From Saksenaea vasiformis B4078 (Eukaryota; Mucoromycota; Mucoromycetes; Mucorales; Saksenaeaceae), in assembly GCA_000697055.1 (NCBI GenBank), contig JNDT01001547.1, forward strand, positions 1-64,000: DNA of 64,000 nt, written 5' to 3'. The position numbers and the translations under genes are program-made. Shown here one piece after another: positions 44,277-57,823 of the stretch (within the stretch, counting starts at the first letter, position 1; each line of letters begins with the position of its first letter). The notes beneath the pieces were generated by a model. That model was not told where the DNA came from and did no database searches. It was given only the letters and a program-made list of their open reading frames with translations.

Positions 44277-47200
44277 ACACCTTTATTTTCTTCTTCTTTC
44301 TTCCTTATTTCTCTCTTTTCTTTTTAATTTTTATTGCGTGGCTAGAAGGTACCTTTACAGTTTTTGCTATTCGAAGCGCAAGAAAAGGCTGGAGACGAAA
44401 ATTGTAACGGTTCGGTCACTCCGCTCCGGGACACATACACAACACATACGCCTTGTTTGATTGTACTCCGCTGACCCCAATGTAAAAAAAAAAAAAAAAA
44501 AAAGAGAGGGAACGATTGGGGTTGTAAAAAGGGCGGCCAGCCTTTTGTGGTAGCGCTTTGTATCAGCAAGAAGGGTTTCTAAACAGACCAAATCGGATCA
44601 CCTTTTTAATCTGTTACAGAGGGTTGGGCCACGTGAGCCACCTTCTTGCGCCATTGTGCTGTTTATCTTTGGAAAAGGCGTTTTCATCGGCAGGAAAAAC
44701 CTGTCTTCGATTAAATGGGGTTGAAGTATTTACCAGGTCAATCGCTTATGTTTTGCAAAGCCCAAATGGCCGCGTATCTTCGAGAAACCTTACGGTAACT
44801 GTGCATCATCCGAAAAAAAAAGCGCACAATTACAGTGGCACGCAGGTCCAGATAAAAATGAAAGTAAACAGAGGAATTAACTACATAGATTGTACAGGTA
44901 TTATCCAGAATGGAACGTTGTCTGCTGCCTTGCCGTTCTTTTCGGCGACATTTATTTCCGCAGGCTGTGTGTTCATTGCAAAGCAGTTCATAGTTGTGCC
45001 TGGCCTTAGGATCAGCCTATACTGTACTTATGGCATACATTTTCCGATTGTATATGTGGAATTGCCAATTACCGTTCATTGCTTGTCGTGAAATGCACGT
45101 AAACATTTACTCTATCTGCACTTCTCTCTTTAGCTATATTGCTTCTCGTCGGTTCCTTCTTTTGGATAGACTGTTCCTCTTTGTGAAAGTACTTTATTGT
45201 CTCACATGGAACCTTTTTTTTTCTTTCTCCTTTTTTGCGATAGGCAGAAGCAAAGGCAGGCTACGTGATCAAAACTAATACAAATACAGACATGCAAACT
45301 GCAAAGGATTGGATGGGCGAAAGACGAAAGAAAGATCTGTTGCAGTGGGATACTGATGTGAAGTTCAAAGAGGGGTTCTTCCTTCCAAAACGCAGCAACA
45401 ACACGCGCGAATTATGTACCGACAGAAATAACGCGACGATTAGGCACATGCAAAGATAGACGATACGATCGTGGTGTGGATGATCATCTTTCATCAACCT
45501 TAGAGTTATCCGGCCTCCAGGGACATGTGGAAGGCTCTATCAGTGATACCAATCTGTGGACAGCGGAGCACACCGGATGTTCTCTCGCATTCCTTGGAAA
45601 GTGTGATGAGGATATGAAGAACACAACGAGCATACACAGCGTTACAGATATCCAGAAACAAATGAAAGTAAACAGATCAACTACGTACCTGCATCAGCGA
45701 GTATTCGCTGAAGTGGAGCATAGGAAACGTAAAGCCGTTTTCCAGGAGTGTATTACTCCGCAGGAATGTCATACACTTACTTTTTTCTTTTTGTAGAGTG
45801 TGTTCATGCTGCGAAGAAGCGTTTTCCTATCATTGGTGGACATTACTTAATTCCTTCATTTCCCATTCATGACCGCGAGAGCGTCCCCAAGGGGACAGGT
45901 AGATTTTATCTTTGATCAAATGATAACGGAGAATCCACCTAAATGAAGTACACAGGCTTTTCCTAGTCCAGTACTATCACGTATCTCGTTACCGCGTCCT
46001 CAGTAGAAAGGGTTTCTGTTTGCAAGGTTGAGGGACTCGAAATTTGTGATACTGCTTATGGCGATGATGATGACAATCGTTGCTTCAGACCCTAAAGATA
46101 AACGTGTCGTCTGGAATAGATCGCTTCGAAAATACTCGCACCATTGTCGCACAACTCAGCTAACGCTTGTGCGTCAAGATTTCTAACAGGGCGCATGACT
46201 TTGAATGATCCTTTATCTGATTTGCCTCGACAAGTTGATAGGCCGGTCGGATCTATTCGATCTTGACCTCAATCCGATTCAACCCAGCTACCGATAATGA
46301 TGGTCGCCTTGTTGCCTCTCCAAACTGCTGCAAGTGGTCTTTGGTAGTACGACATTCTTGGCTTAGTCAGTAGTACGTAGTAAGACGACGTGTACATGTG
46401 ATAGATCTATTGTTCTTCTTACGTTTGTGCAACTGTGGCAAACTGTAAATGCTCCCCGCAGCCTGTGTCTCCAATGGTTTGTTCATGTGGCGTGCTCATT
46501 GTGTGATGGAAAGAGTTCACATTGTTTCATTTCAATGTGTTGAGGGAATGTCTTATTCTGTGTACCCGGTCCCGCTTTTGTCAATTACCGGCTTACGGCA
46601 CAAATACAGCAGAAGTCTGCCCTTCTTTGGGTTATCCTTATTTAATGATACGGCGCTGCTCTATCCATCGATACGTTCACGTGTTCCCTATTCCAGCTAT
46701 CGCGGGCGACATAAGCCGGATGTCTGTGACCCAGCTAACCTTCTTCCCAGAGAGACACTTACCTCTCTTTGCAAAGGTTTCTCCGACAAAGCGTTCCAGA
46801 AAAAAGGAAGGGACCATTTCGCCCCTGTCATTTGTTCCAAAAAAGAAACAGATGAACGGTTTTCAACTGAAAAGGAGGTTATAGGGGATTCCAAAGTATT
46901 TTAGGACTTATGTATGTTTTTTACTTTTCTTGGTTCAAGAGCAAAACGGGGACTCGAGCTTAATCCACTTGTAAACAATACACAATATTGACTTTGCTGG
47001 AAGTCTCGCACCGTCCCCCGTAAATTGCCTTCTCCATTTTTCATTCTCAGACAGAACGATGAAATATCTGTAAATTATATTCTTCACGTTCTTGAACTAT
47101 TTGCATAAGCAAGCATTGAAGCGCAGACAAAGCATTAACTTTGGCCATGGCACGTATTTATTCATTTAGAAGTGTGTCTTTAAACACTGATTTCTATGCA

Positions 47201-48702
47201 AACGCGGATACTGATTCCTTTTTCTCGCGTGGAAAAAGACGCGTCATTTAGGAATATGTCTAATTCTACATGATTTTCAGGAGAGAAAGAGACGTATCTT
47301 TAGCTATTTTTAAGTGGACTTGAAGAGTTCATCTTTGTTAAATGAGAAACGTTTTTTCGGAGCATACCCAGACCTTCCTTACAAGGTCCGCAAATAATTG
47401 AACAAACGAAATGGATATTAGGGGAGTTATGCGTTTGCAACGATTATCTATGTGTTATTCGACAGCTGAGTTGTAGAGTTCCAACGTTATGGAGTGAAAG
47501 ATGATGAAATTCATTAATCAAAAATTTGACTTTTCATCTCAATAAACGTCTAGCCTTCGTGATTAACGTGATTTATGTCAACGTGTTTGTAGGTAAAATA
47601 TAGGGTTTTGACTTGAAACCATCCCTCATTTCAATTCGGCTCGTGCAAAATGGACGTTTCCCTTACGATGCTTTCACGACAGTAAGGATTAGTTTACGCA
47701 TGTGTTTCTGTAGCATGAATTTTAAGCACGATTGATTCAGTGGGATCAGCCAGCCATTGTTCTCTAAACTACAGGCCAGGTTGCGATAAGCTGCTGTCCC
47801 GATATTTTCTACTACTACCGCACAGCTTTTGTTTCCATTGTTGAACGCCACTTTGGCATTGTTTCAGATCGGAGTTGTCACGTTATCAAGCCATTCTCGC
47901 TCACTACACCGAGACAGTGGGGACTTTAGACAGTCTGTGTTCAGTCGCAGCTACCAAACTATGCGCTTATCACCGAAAGAGATCGCGTGCATTGATCTCA
48001 GGGCGATGGCTAAACAGAGCTAATTGAGTGAAACAAGTCGAATGGTACGCGTCCTTTTTTTTTTCCTTTCCTTCCTGCTTGTCGCGTTAGCTCCGCACGG
48101 GAAGAGCATTTGTTATTTTCATTTTATTTTCATTTTATTTTACCATCATGAAGGATGAAATGTGGAATGTGTTACGTGTCTAGCCCTTACTGTAAGTCTA
48201 ACTCCTTAGCAAATAGCTAAAGCAATGGTTACATGGCTGTTTCGTTCGATTGTCTGTCTTGATATGGTATAGTTTGTCAAATTTATGGTTTATGCAAAAA
48301 GGAAATGGTATGTGTATAGACTAACATAATGCCTCTTTCTCTTTCCTATTGCCCCATTGGTATACATTGATGGCGCTAGCGTGTTGATAAAAAGCATCCT
48401 TTACCACATTACCGATCATTCTGTTCATTAGCAGAGATGGGGCCTATATACGGCAAAAAATGAGTGTGTAACAGACCAATTTTTTTAATAAGGTATCGTG
48501 TAACAGTAGTACAACAGAGCTTGATGCCTGCGTTTTAGTTTCCTTTTTTGCCATTTCTATCTTAACCCCCTTTTTGGTGTAGAGTTTTTACCACAGAGTA
48601 AAAGAGAGGGAAGGCCTTTGTCTTTTTCACCCCTTTTACCCCTTCCACTCTTTTTTTTTTTCCTCTTACCTTTTTTCTTCTTTCTCTAAGTTAAAACAAA
48701 CC
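44277..48702. other. 4.4-kb stretch without a supported gene
   Basis: Short unrelated open frames at 44558-45091, 45476-45796, 46449-46904, 47663-47851 and 47829-48023. None has a family motif or clean splice partners. A 19-base poly(A) run lies near 44485. A 10-base tandem motif CATTTTATTT repeats at about 48119-48142. The last 150 bp are a T/C-rich promoter for the gene at 48703. Ancient transposon or gene debris is possible. Confidence 0.4.
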
Positions 48703-51700
48703 ATGTCTGAGTCCAGCTACGGTCATTCGGACGATGCCTCTCAATTGCGCTCTCAAAATGAACAACTTTCTAAAAAGATTGAGAAGCAGCGCGTCATGAT
48801 ACAAAATCTACGAAAAGATAACGACAGATTAGCAGCTGAACGAGATGGTCTTTTAGACAAAGTAAATAGTCTTGAACGCGAACTGGTTCGAAGAAAGCGA
48901 GTCGCATCGCTTCTCATCTCACCAGAAACCTTACGAGAAATTGCTGAAACAGACGATGCAGTTACCCCGGTAGATGGGTCGCCATCTCCCATTGAACCAC
49001 CTGCTCAAGACCTCATCAGTCCTATGCCACCTCCACGCTCTCCTTATCGCTCTTTCAAAGATAATTCGAAATCAGCAGAAACCGTTCAGGTTGCACATAA
49101 GGAGCAACTTCAACATCAACGACCTAAGCAACTCAATTTCAGCGTCGATAATGCAGGTGATCCTGTGTTTGATCCTATTTCTCCTACACATAGTAGTACA
49201 CGTTCGCCACCTACTTCTCCAGCTCCCGGTCCCCGCACACCTACCTCGCCACGGAATGCTATCTTGGAAAAAGATGCACAATCCTATGCCAAATATCAAC
49301 AAGCTAGCCTCAGAAAAGAGATTCCACCCTTACCGAGAAAGGCAAAACCATCACCCTCTTCCCCCGTGAGTGATCATCGTAGTTTCATTCTCCCCACTTC
49401 CAGTAAATCATCCTCCATGCTGGATGTAAGACGAACAGGACGTTCGCGAGACTCCATGATGCCACCTGCTCGAGCAGCATTAGAACATGATCCTACCATG
49501 CGTGCCGCCTCACCACCTCTTCCGCGCACATCGACTTATCATCATAAGCTATCGAGCGAGAGCAGCGTATCACTCAATGTGCCTGGAACAGGTCGCAGCA
49601 AGCGCGAAAGTACTATTTTCGGTCTGCGTGGGGATTATCCCGTCTTGACAGACTTTTCAGATAGTCTAGATGGCACACAGCATCCACTCGTACCGGGGGT
49701 CCCTGTTATCCAGGAACCTGAAGAGAACACTGTGGCCGATCAGGAAAATGGAAACCCTTTCCGCATCGCAGATGTGTCCATCCGACTAATTGGTTCACAT
49801 ATCAGAACAAACGACAAAGGAAAAGAAGTCATCTCTTTTATCATTTCGGTTGGAAAAGGTGACGAAGTCAATGCCAATGAATTTGAAGAGCTTTGGCGAG
49901 TGCAAAAACTATATTCCGACTTCTTGGATCTCGATGCCAGGGTAAAGAAAAAAAAACAGAACATGGTGTTATGGGAAAAAAAAAAGAGGCTAATGATGTT
50001 GGCTGGTTGTTCTAGTTAAAAGCTCAGTGTAACCGAGCCATTTTGCACAAAATTGGTAAATTGCCGGACAAGGCGTTGTTTTCAACCAATGCTCCAAGTA
50101 AAGTGGATCAACGCAAAGTACGTCATCTTGCATTTGTGGTTGTTCACTTATATTTTTTTTTCCTTCCAAAAAGGCCGCATTAGAACAGTATTTACAACAC
50201 GTTGTGTCCCTTCCATTGGACGATGTCTCGGATCTTTGCAGATTTTTGAGCACGGATATTATCGAACAACAGACATGCAGGGTAAAGTGAAAAAAAAAAA
50301 ACAGAAACGAAGGAAAAACTATCTGTTTACTTATTTATTTATTTTTTTCTTGCAGACACCAGGTCGTAAGGAGGGTTACCTCACAAAACGTGGCAAGAAC
50401 TTTGGAGGCTGGAAGACTCGTTATTTTGTGCTCAATGGTCCTGTTCTAGAATATTACGAATCGGTAGGTTTTTTTTGGGGGCAGGAGGGAGAGGAAGAGA
50501 GAAGATCTGGGATGTAACTTCTATGCAAATGCAGAAAGACGGCAATCATCTGGGGTCCATTCGTTTAACCAATGCTCAAATTGGTCGACAAATGCCAGGC
50601 ATCACACAGGTTTCGGATGAGAATAGTATTTATCGTCATGCTTTCCTCATTGTTGAGAAGAAACGACCTGGATCATCACATGCATCTCGTCATATTCTAT
50701 GCGCGGAATCGGATGCAGATCGTGACGATTGGGTAGAGGCACTATTTCAGAACATCACGTTTGATGATTCTGCAGAAGTGAAGAAAGAGGAGAAGGGCGG
50801 ATTGGACAAGAAAAAGAAGGGTGAAAAACCACGCAAGCTTTCAAAGGGAGAAATACGGGCTATCGCTGCGGCACCTATTAGCCAATTGAAGTTTGATCAA
50901 GTGGTGGATGTGGAAAAATTGACGGGCGTACCTACCATGCACATGGCCAATTCGAGTGCGGAGTGTTTGTTGGAGAGTTCAGGCATGCCTATTCCGGGGC
51001 TTGCTCCAGGGTCGTCTGTTTCAAGCGATAGCACGGATTCATCGTTCTTATCGACATCACTGCCTTCGTCGACTTCACCCATTGTAGTGGGCAATGACCC
51101 TCAGATTCAAATGCGGACTAGTTTTGATCAGCAGCAGCATGCTCAACGCAGCTTACAAACTCCGCGACCCACGTTAACACGTCGTAGTTCAATGGTCAAT
51201 TTGCTTCATGTGACGGAGGAGGAGGCACAAGCAGCAGCGGATAATCGTCCCCCACCTGGTACACGATCACCTACGCCTAGTACTGGACGAGATAGTGACG
51301 AGTCGATGGATAATCTTGCAGAAATCCCAGAGAAGAAACAAAAGAACAAGGCAAACCGAATGACATTTTGGGGAAAGAAAATGTTTAGCAGCAGCAGCAG
51401 CAGCAGCAGTAGTAATAATAATAGTAATTCGGTTGATTCCAGCACCCCGGCACCTCGTGTTTCGACCTCATCGTCCATTATATCTGGTGCAACCCTTGCT
51501 GCTGCTGGAACTCCGTCGGGATCTAGTTTCCGCAGTTTCTTGTCGCGGACGTCAAACGAGTCGGCCGACCGACAGGGACAGCGCAATAAAGTTCCGGAGG
51601 ATAGTTCTGTGGGAAAAGGCAAGCAAGTGTTTGGCGTTCCACTTGAGGAGGCAGTGCGCGTGTCGCGTGTTTCGGAAAGATACGAATTGCCAGCGGTTGT

Positions 51701-52724
51701 TTTCCGATGCATTGAGTATCTTGATGCTAAAAATGCGGTGATGGAAGAGGGGCTCTATCGACTCAGTGGAAGGAATGTGACGATGAAAATGTTGAAGGAT
51801 CGATTTAACCAAGGTAAGGAATGCAAGTAAAAAAAAAACGACATGGATCGACTGAATGCATTTTGAAGAGGGTGATGTCAACCTACTTGCTTCTAAACAA
51901 GAATACGATGTGCATGTTATTGCGGGTCTATTGAAAATGTGGCTCCGTGAATTACCAACGAGTGTTTTGACGAAAGAGTACCGAGTTGACTTTTTACACG
52001 TTATCGGTAAAAAAAAATGACGGGATGTATTGTAATGTGTCACGTACTAAATGAAGCCTATATATAACTTGTAGATTTACTGGATCGCAAGGATCGTGTC
52101 AATGAACTTGGTCGATTGGTGTCGTTGCTGCCACTTGCCAACTATACGTTGTTACGTGCACTCACGGCACATTTAATTCGCGTGGTTCAGCACTCGGACG
52201 TAAATAAAATGAATGTGCGCAATGTCAGTATTGTATTTTCGCCCACGCTGGGGATCCCCGCGACGATTTTCAATCTGTTTATGAGCGAGTTTGAATATAT
52301 CTTTTGGACGACAGAAGACGGCGATGCAGCACCACGAAAATTGGAAGATGAACAAGTTATTCAAGTGACACCTTGTGAAGACAGCGTACCCTCCTCCTCG
52401 GAAGAAAAGAAGGAAGCCGAAGCAACGAAACCACTCGGACGAAAACCGACACTGAAATTACGGGAAGAACACGGCCGTAGCAACCGTAACAGTGTCAATT
52501 ACATGGATGGAGCACCTAATGCTATTGTTGACCTGGAAAAGAATATCGATGGTAACCAGTTATTTATTATTATTATTATTATTATGTTTTTGTTTCTAAT
52601 CTTATTTTACTGCGCAGGTCCTCCTGTTTTGGACGAGGATGATGAAGATGTGGATGATCTTGCACTTACCTCGCCAGAACCTTATGAAGAAGAAGAAGAG
52701 AATAAGCAAACAGCTGCCTCGTAA
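48703..52724 (+). CDS. PX-PH-RhoGAP protein, Bem3-like
   Basis: RhoGAPs switch off Rho/Cdc42 GTPases. Bem3-type proteins act at polarised growth sites. Domains in order: N-terminal coiled coil (SQNEQLSKKIEKQRVMIQNL), a long Ser/Pro-rich linker with PPLPRK-type motifs, a PX domain (DVSIRLIGSHIRTNDKGKEV to LDLDARLKAQCNR and DIIEQQ), a PH domain (KEGYLTKRGKNFGGWKTRYF to DADRDDWVEALFQ), a second disordered stretch with a poly-Ser/Asn tract (51390-51435), and the RhoGAP domain (FGVPLEEAVRVS; EEGLYRLSGRNV with the catalytic Arg; LLKMWLRELP; NVSIVFSPTLG). Several short introns break the gene, one carrying an (ATT)n run near 52560. The tail is acidic. This three-domain order is that of yeast Bem3. 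Confidence 0.93.
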
Positions 52725-53308
52725 AAAAACACAAGAAGAACAAGAGAAGAAGAAGAAGAAGAAGAAGAAAAAAAAATTACCGTCTATTCCATTCCCCTTT
52801 ATCCCCTCCCATCTTTATCCAATTATATTATTTTCTTTTTTCTTAATGACATATTCTTTACATCACCTTTTTCCCCCCAAAAAAACACACATAACCCCTC
52901 CATCAATTTAAAAGACCAACTACGATAGTATTTTGATTACAGGGACATGTGATAACCCATGCAATAGTGCATTTTGTCTGATAAAACTGAGTTGTATATC
53001 GTACAACAACAAAAAGATTTATTTTAGGTGAATCCGAAATGGGAAACCATCCCAACGCATTTGCCACTCCTAATGTACATAGAGAGACAGAGAGAGATAT
53101 ATAGATAGAGATAGAAACGCGCGTTCTCCATGAGCCAATCCGATTGACACGCAGGTGTTTCCTTTATTTTATCTTATATGGGATCTTCTTTCCCTCTCTC
53201 CCCCCCCCCCTTTTCTCCTTTTTTACTCTTTTTTTTTTTTCCTTTTTCTTTTTTCCCTCTTTCTTTTCCTTTTCACTTACTCTCTTTCCTTTTTACTTTC
53301 TTCCTATT
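52725..53308. other. Intergenic
   Basis: Begins with an (AAG)n run just after the RhoGAP stop and ends with a strongly T/C-rich promoter of the NIPA gene (53180-53305). Short GA and TA repeats lie near 53085-53110. No gene. Confidence 0.5.
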
Positions 53309-55138
53309 ATGGCTGGAGAAGACTCCATTACGAATTTTGTAATTGGCGTGTTTGTCTCCTTAGGTACATGTCTCTCATCATGATGCATGTCAACTTACTT
53401 ATTTTTATTTCAGCGGCATCTTTTATGGATGCTCTCGGCCTTAACATATTGAAACTGGACCATGTCAAAGAATCAGAAAAAGAAGAACGAGAGCAACGTA
53501 GTGACTGTGGTCGACCTCTATGGCATATTGGCTTGTACACTTATGTTGCCAGTCAATTGATAGGCAGTACGATTGCACTAAGTAAGATATATATATATAT
53601 ATACATATATAAAAAGACACGATCGTTAAGAAAAATCAAACTAAATGGAGAGCATCTTTATAGATTATCTTAAAACCCAGGTAACCTATATATTTCCCTT
53701 ATTCCCCTCCACATACATCAATAACCATTTTCCATTCTAAAAGTGGGTAGCACCATTAGGTAGTGTTGCTTTGATTTATAATTTCATCTTCGCCAAACTC
53801 TTGGTCGGTACCAAGATTACACGGAAAGATGTACTCGGAACATTTGTCGTCGTCGCCTCTGTTATTTGGATTGTTGTCTTTGGTGGCATGTACAATGGCG
53901 ATGATCGTAAGTACCAAAGGAGAGGAAAAAGAAGAAAGCATTTTAAATGAATAACCTATTATTAGCTGAGGAATCAATTTCACTCGAAAATTTAAAGACG
54001 CTTTTTACACGACCTATCTTCATCATCTATTTTAGTGCGCTCAATATCATTACCTTTTCGGGTTTGGCTGTTGCCATTTGGTCTCGTTGGGCGTTATCGG
54101 ACGATTCACGTAAACGATCCAGTCAATTCTTTGTTGGCATGAAACCAAAAAAAATGAGACGTATCGTGGGTCTCATGTTCAGTTTGGATGGTGGAATGTT
54201 GGCTAGCGAAACGTTGCTGTTAGCAAAGAGCGGGTATATAAAAAAAAAACAAAAATTTTCGAATACCAAGGTTGCATTAATTATGCTTTCATAACTTTAG
54301 TGTCAAGTTATTTACCCTGTCGATCAGTTCACAAGTCAATCAATTCACAGACAACACGAGCCGATTTATCATTCTAGCCCTCGTTGTAACAGCCATCTTG
54401 CAGGTTTACTGTCTTAACTCGGCTCTTAAACTATATTCCTCTGTGGTTGTTGTTCCGGTTTTTTACGGCACATATACGGCGTTAGGTCTGGTCAACACCA
54501 TTATTTACCTCGATGAAATCGGCAACTATCCCGGATGGGCCATCGTACTCGTGTTTGCCGGTATCGGCGTGTTGATTTACGGTGTTTTCCTTCTGAGCTC
54601 GAAACCAGATCCTTCCCATCCACAGGAGGAAGAGATCCACGAGCCGGAAGAATTGAACATGCTCAGCACAGACGCTTGGCCCTCGGCAAAGGATGAAAAA
54701 GCAGCCGTAGCTAAAGAATCAACCGTCATTGACCTTGGCGAAGCCAGTGGAAGTCATCCAACAACAACAGTCGCTCCACCTCCCCCACCACCATCATCAC
54801 CTCTTCTCTCATCGCCATCCAAAACGAGTCATCTCCGGCCAAAAGGGTGGCTCATGCGCTCGCTCATGAAAGTCAAACATTTTGCTGGTAGTCGCCATGC
54901 AGGTCGGCGCGAAATGGATACTTTCATTAGTCTTCAAAGCAGTGCCAGCGCATCCATTACATACCCACCCAATGCACAAATACGATCACAACCATTACCA
55001 TCCGATCTAGCTGGCCATGAACAAGATGAATTCTTGCGTCATCGTCAACCATTTGGCATATCCCCGTCTCATGCTTCCGAACCCACCATATCATCCCCCA
55101 CCATCTCAGTACATCAGGAAGAAAAAGTCAAACCATAA
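53309..55138 (+). CDS. NIPA-type magnesium transporter
   Basis: Starts MAGEDSITNFVIGVFVSLAA. Short introns separate exons that together give about nine membrane helices, including GLYTYVASQLIGSTIAL, WVAPLGSVALIYNFIFAKLL, TFVVVASVIWIVVFGGMYNG, SALNIITFSGLAVAIW, GLMFSLDGGMLASETLLLAK, FIILALVVTAILQVYCLNSA and VVPVFYGTYTALGLVNTIIY. These are the signature blocks of the NIPA (DUF803) family, related to the drug/metabolite exporter fold, whose animal members carry Mg2+. A long hydrophilic tail (Ser/Pro/His-rich) is cytosolic. One intron near 53585 holds a (TA)n tract. Transport of Mg2+ is inferred from the family. Confidence 0.9.
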
Positions 55139-55543
55139 CTAACCCTTTCTTTCTCTCTCTCTTTCTCTCTCTCTACAACCTCTTTTTTTCTGTACATTAA
55201 TGCCCAAGAAACCTTTTTTTTTCCTTCTTTTTTTTTTTTTGGCTTAAACGTAGGATGCATTCTTTCTTCTTTTATGCAACGCATTTCATAACAACAGTTG
55301 CTATATTTTTCTTTTGTTCTTTTTTTTTTGTGTTCATCAACTATCTGTTTCTCTCTCTAGCAACGTATTTGTATATTTCTTTTCTTCTTCTTCTTTTTTC
55401 ATCCGGCCTTTTTCTTTTTTTCTCTGTCAGCCAATGATTAGACATGACGATCGACTTCGTAAAAAGTCGAATGGCCAAGGTATTCCTGAGTACTTTTGTA
55501 TTCTGAATAAAAAGCAAAGGGAATGGGTTAGTCCATCCTTTTG
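55139..55543. other. Intergenic between convergent NIPA and CABLES-like genes
   Basis: Very T/C-rich 3' flank of the NIPA gene. Open frames here (55255-55562) are low-complexity Phe/Ser/Leu. No gene. Confidence 0.5.
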
Positions 55544-57419
55544 CTACCTAACAAAATTGTAAGTAACATTACCTAATTCGTTGAATATTCGTTCAAAATG
55601 AGGCATGAATTCTCGACGTGGAATATACAAATCAAATTCGAGATCAGCGAATACAGCAAATTCATGACCATGTACTTCTTCTGCATCTTGGTCCAATTCA
55701 TCATCAATTGCCTATCTTCACGATTAACATTTTTCTTCTTTTCCTTTCTTTCCAATTTGTATACCTCTAATAAGCGAGGAAACCATGCACGTTTGGCTTC
55801 ATTTACTTTGGTAGCCAGAAAGATACAACATGCTTCAACCCCCACAACAACCCTTGTTAGTTTACATGCATGTACATAACTTAAAAACAGCCTACCTGCA
55901 ATCAACTTTCGATTCTTTTTGGTTACCACATTCTGCATTGTAACAAATGCAAAGGTTAAGACTAAAACGAATGACACCCGTTTGTTTACCTTGACAACCA
56001 GTTTCTCAAAGTACACATAGGCATGTGCAACACTAGAAATTTCTAAATCTGCAGCCTTTCCTATGTCAAGCAAATGGGATTTAATCGATCGAATCTTGCT
56101 CAAAGTAATCTCAGGTGCCAGTTCAGGATGTGCCAATCGAAATTGTTCGTTTAGTTCACGCTTAAGGTCGGATGGACGGACATTTTGACCTGCAATTGTA
56201 CCCTGTATATATACTAATGTGAGTACAAGTAGTCCAGTGACCTTTTTTTGTTTTTTTTTTTTTTTTTTACCAATGAACTTGACAAGGCACTTAATTTCCC
56301 ATAAGAATCATTATCAAGGAAAAATGGATCATAAGCATGTTTGCTTAATGTACTCTCCACTGTAGCATCATCTCTGTCAAAAAAAGTGGTAAGCCAGAAA
56401 AAAAAAGTTCAAAAAGTGGCATACTCCAAAGAACCCAATGGATTCAGAAAATGTGCATACGAAAGTGCTGTACGTCGCTTTGCATTGTCCAGCTGTTGTT
56501 GACTGCAAAGAAAAACAAATTAAAAAAATTCAAATGGTAAAACATACACATAGCCTCGGTTCACATTCTGCTCCACCGGTTTTCGACCAGCTGATTGTCT
56601 AATCTTGTCGGTATAATACCGAAAAACTGACATGATGCTTGTTCCGCTATGATCCTAGCAAAAATAGATATAAGCCATACTGATGAGATATGAACTACTA
56701 CATACTCCTTTTTCTGCTGCATTTGACTTTCGCTTGATTTTCTCAGATGCAATTGGACGTTCACTGTCTTCACGCGTGAGTTTATGATGATGCACATCAC
56801 CACCATCGTGACTGGATACAGATGATTGGCGTTTAAGACGTGAATCCTGCTTGCCGCCTATTTTTCGTTGTTCAATCGATGCGGTTAGTGAGTGACTCGC
56901 TCCCGCATTCGCAATAGACGTCATAACGGGTTGAGTGGTTGTTGATAAGACACGACCGCATGTTTCTCCAGATAAGGAGGCCTGAGTATGTTCATCTTCG
57001 GCAGATAGGCTACTATCGGTTGAATGGAGCGAAACAGCTAAAAAATAAAAATAAAAAAATGCATTGGAAGAATAAGCTTTCTCTTTTTCTCTCTTTCTCT
57101 CTCCTCCTGCTTCTTTCTGTTTTGTTGTCTAACCTCCAAGTTCTGATGACTCTCGTCCAGCTGTCTTTGACAGTCCAGCGAATCGTTCAACATAATCTTC
57201 ATATAAACTTGCATCACTTTCTGTTTGTCCTTGTTGCCACGCTTGTGAGCGGCAGGACGAAAAATCAAGATAGTTGTTAAGTGATTGGATCTGTGCAATG
57301 TCTTGGTTGTTGTCGATTGGTTTATTGGTTTCGCTGCCGAGCGCAATGTTCGACAAAAACGAAAAAGCAATAGGTCTTGAGTTATTACGCCTGGATTTAC
57401 GACTTTTCGTCGTGCCCAT
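55544..57419 (-). CDS. CABLES-like cyclin-box protein
   Basis: Animal CABLES1/2 link CDKs to kinases and contain a cyclin box. Starts MGTTKSRKSRRNN, soon followed by PIAFSFLSNIALGS, which resembles the CABLES motif RIAALSFLSNISL. Further exons include a polar region and an LDPF/FFDRD-type segment. The cyclin box follows: NVRPSDLKRELNEQFR, LAHPELAPEITLSKIRSIKS, ISSVAHAYVYFEKLVV, KKNRKLIA, ACCIFLATKVNEAKRAWFPR and EEVHGHEFAVFADLEFDLYI followed by PRREFMPHFERI, closely matching the CABLES C-terminus. The stop is taken as 55544-55546, reached by reading through a possible GT donor after NELG. Numerous short introns separate the parts; I give only the outer limits. Confidence 0.85.
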
Positions 57420-57745
57420 TGGCGGATATGACGCGGGAAGGAAAGTGAATTAAGATATAATGGTGAAAAACTGCTGCTTCGTTGATTCAGTTTCACCGCC
57501 GGATTCGCAATCTTAAAATGTTTGTTTCAATCAAAAAGCGCACAAAGGGTTGCTGTAGTGCACTTTTTTCTTTTTGCTTTTTTCCAAAAGAGAAGAATGG
57601 GTACTGATTGAGCGGACAATCAAGGAGAAAGCGAGAGAGAAAAAAAGAAAAAAAGAGACAAGTTGAAACCCAACCTTGGGGATTGCCGTGGATACTGGGA
57701 CCGCTCACTCCCAAATTTGGACAAATGGACTTTCTTTTGCCTCAC

Positions 57746-57752
57746 TCACACA

Positions 57753-57820
<68 letters not shown>
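57746..57820. repeat. Compound (CA)n-(CT)n microsatellite
   Basis: CA repeats with one interruption (57746-57782) run directly into CT repeats (57783-57820), 75 bp in total, upstream of the CABLES-like gene. Length variation between strains is likely. Confidence 0.9.

Positions 57821-57823
<3 letters not shown>

Noticed and set aside
44820..45700. Two short similar blocks (AAATGAAAGTAAACAGA at about 44857 and 45661) suggesting a repeat
   Set aside because: Only a few dozen bases resemble each other and I could not extend the match or find element ends.
46449..46904. Plus-strand frame of 151 codons
   Set aside because: A second frame on the same strand is equally open, composition is not protein-like and no family motif is visible.
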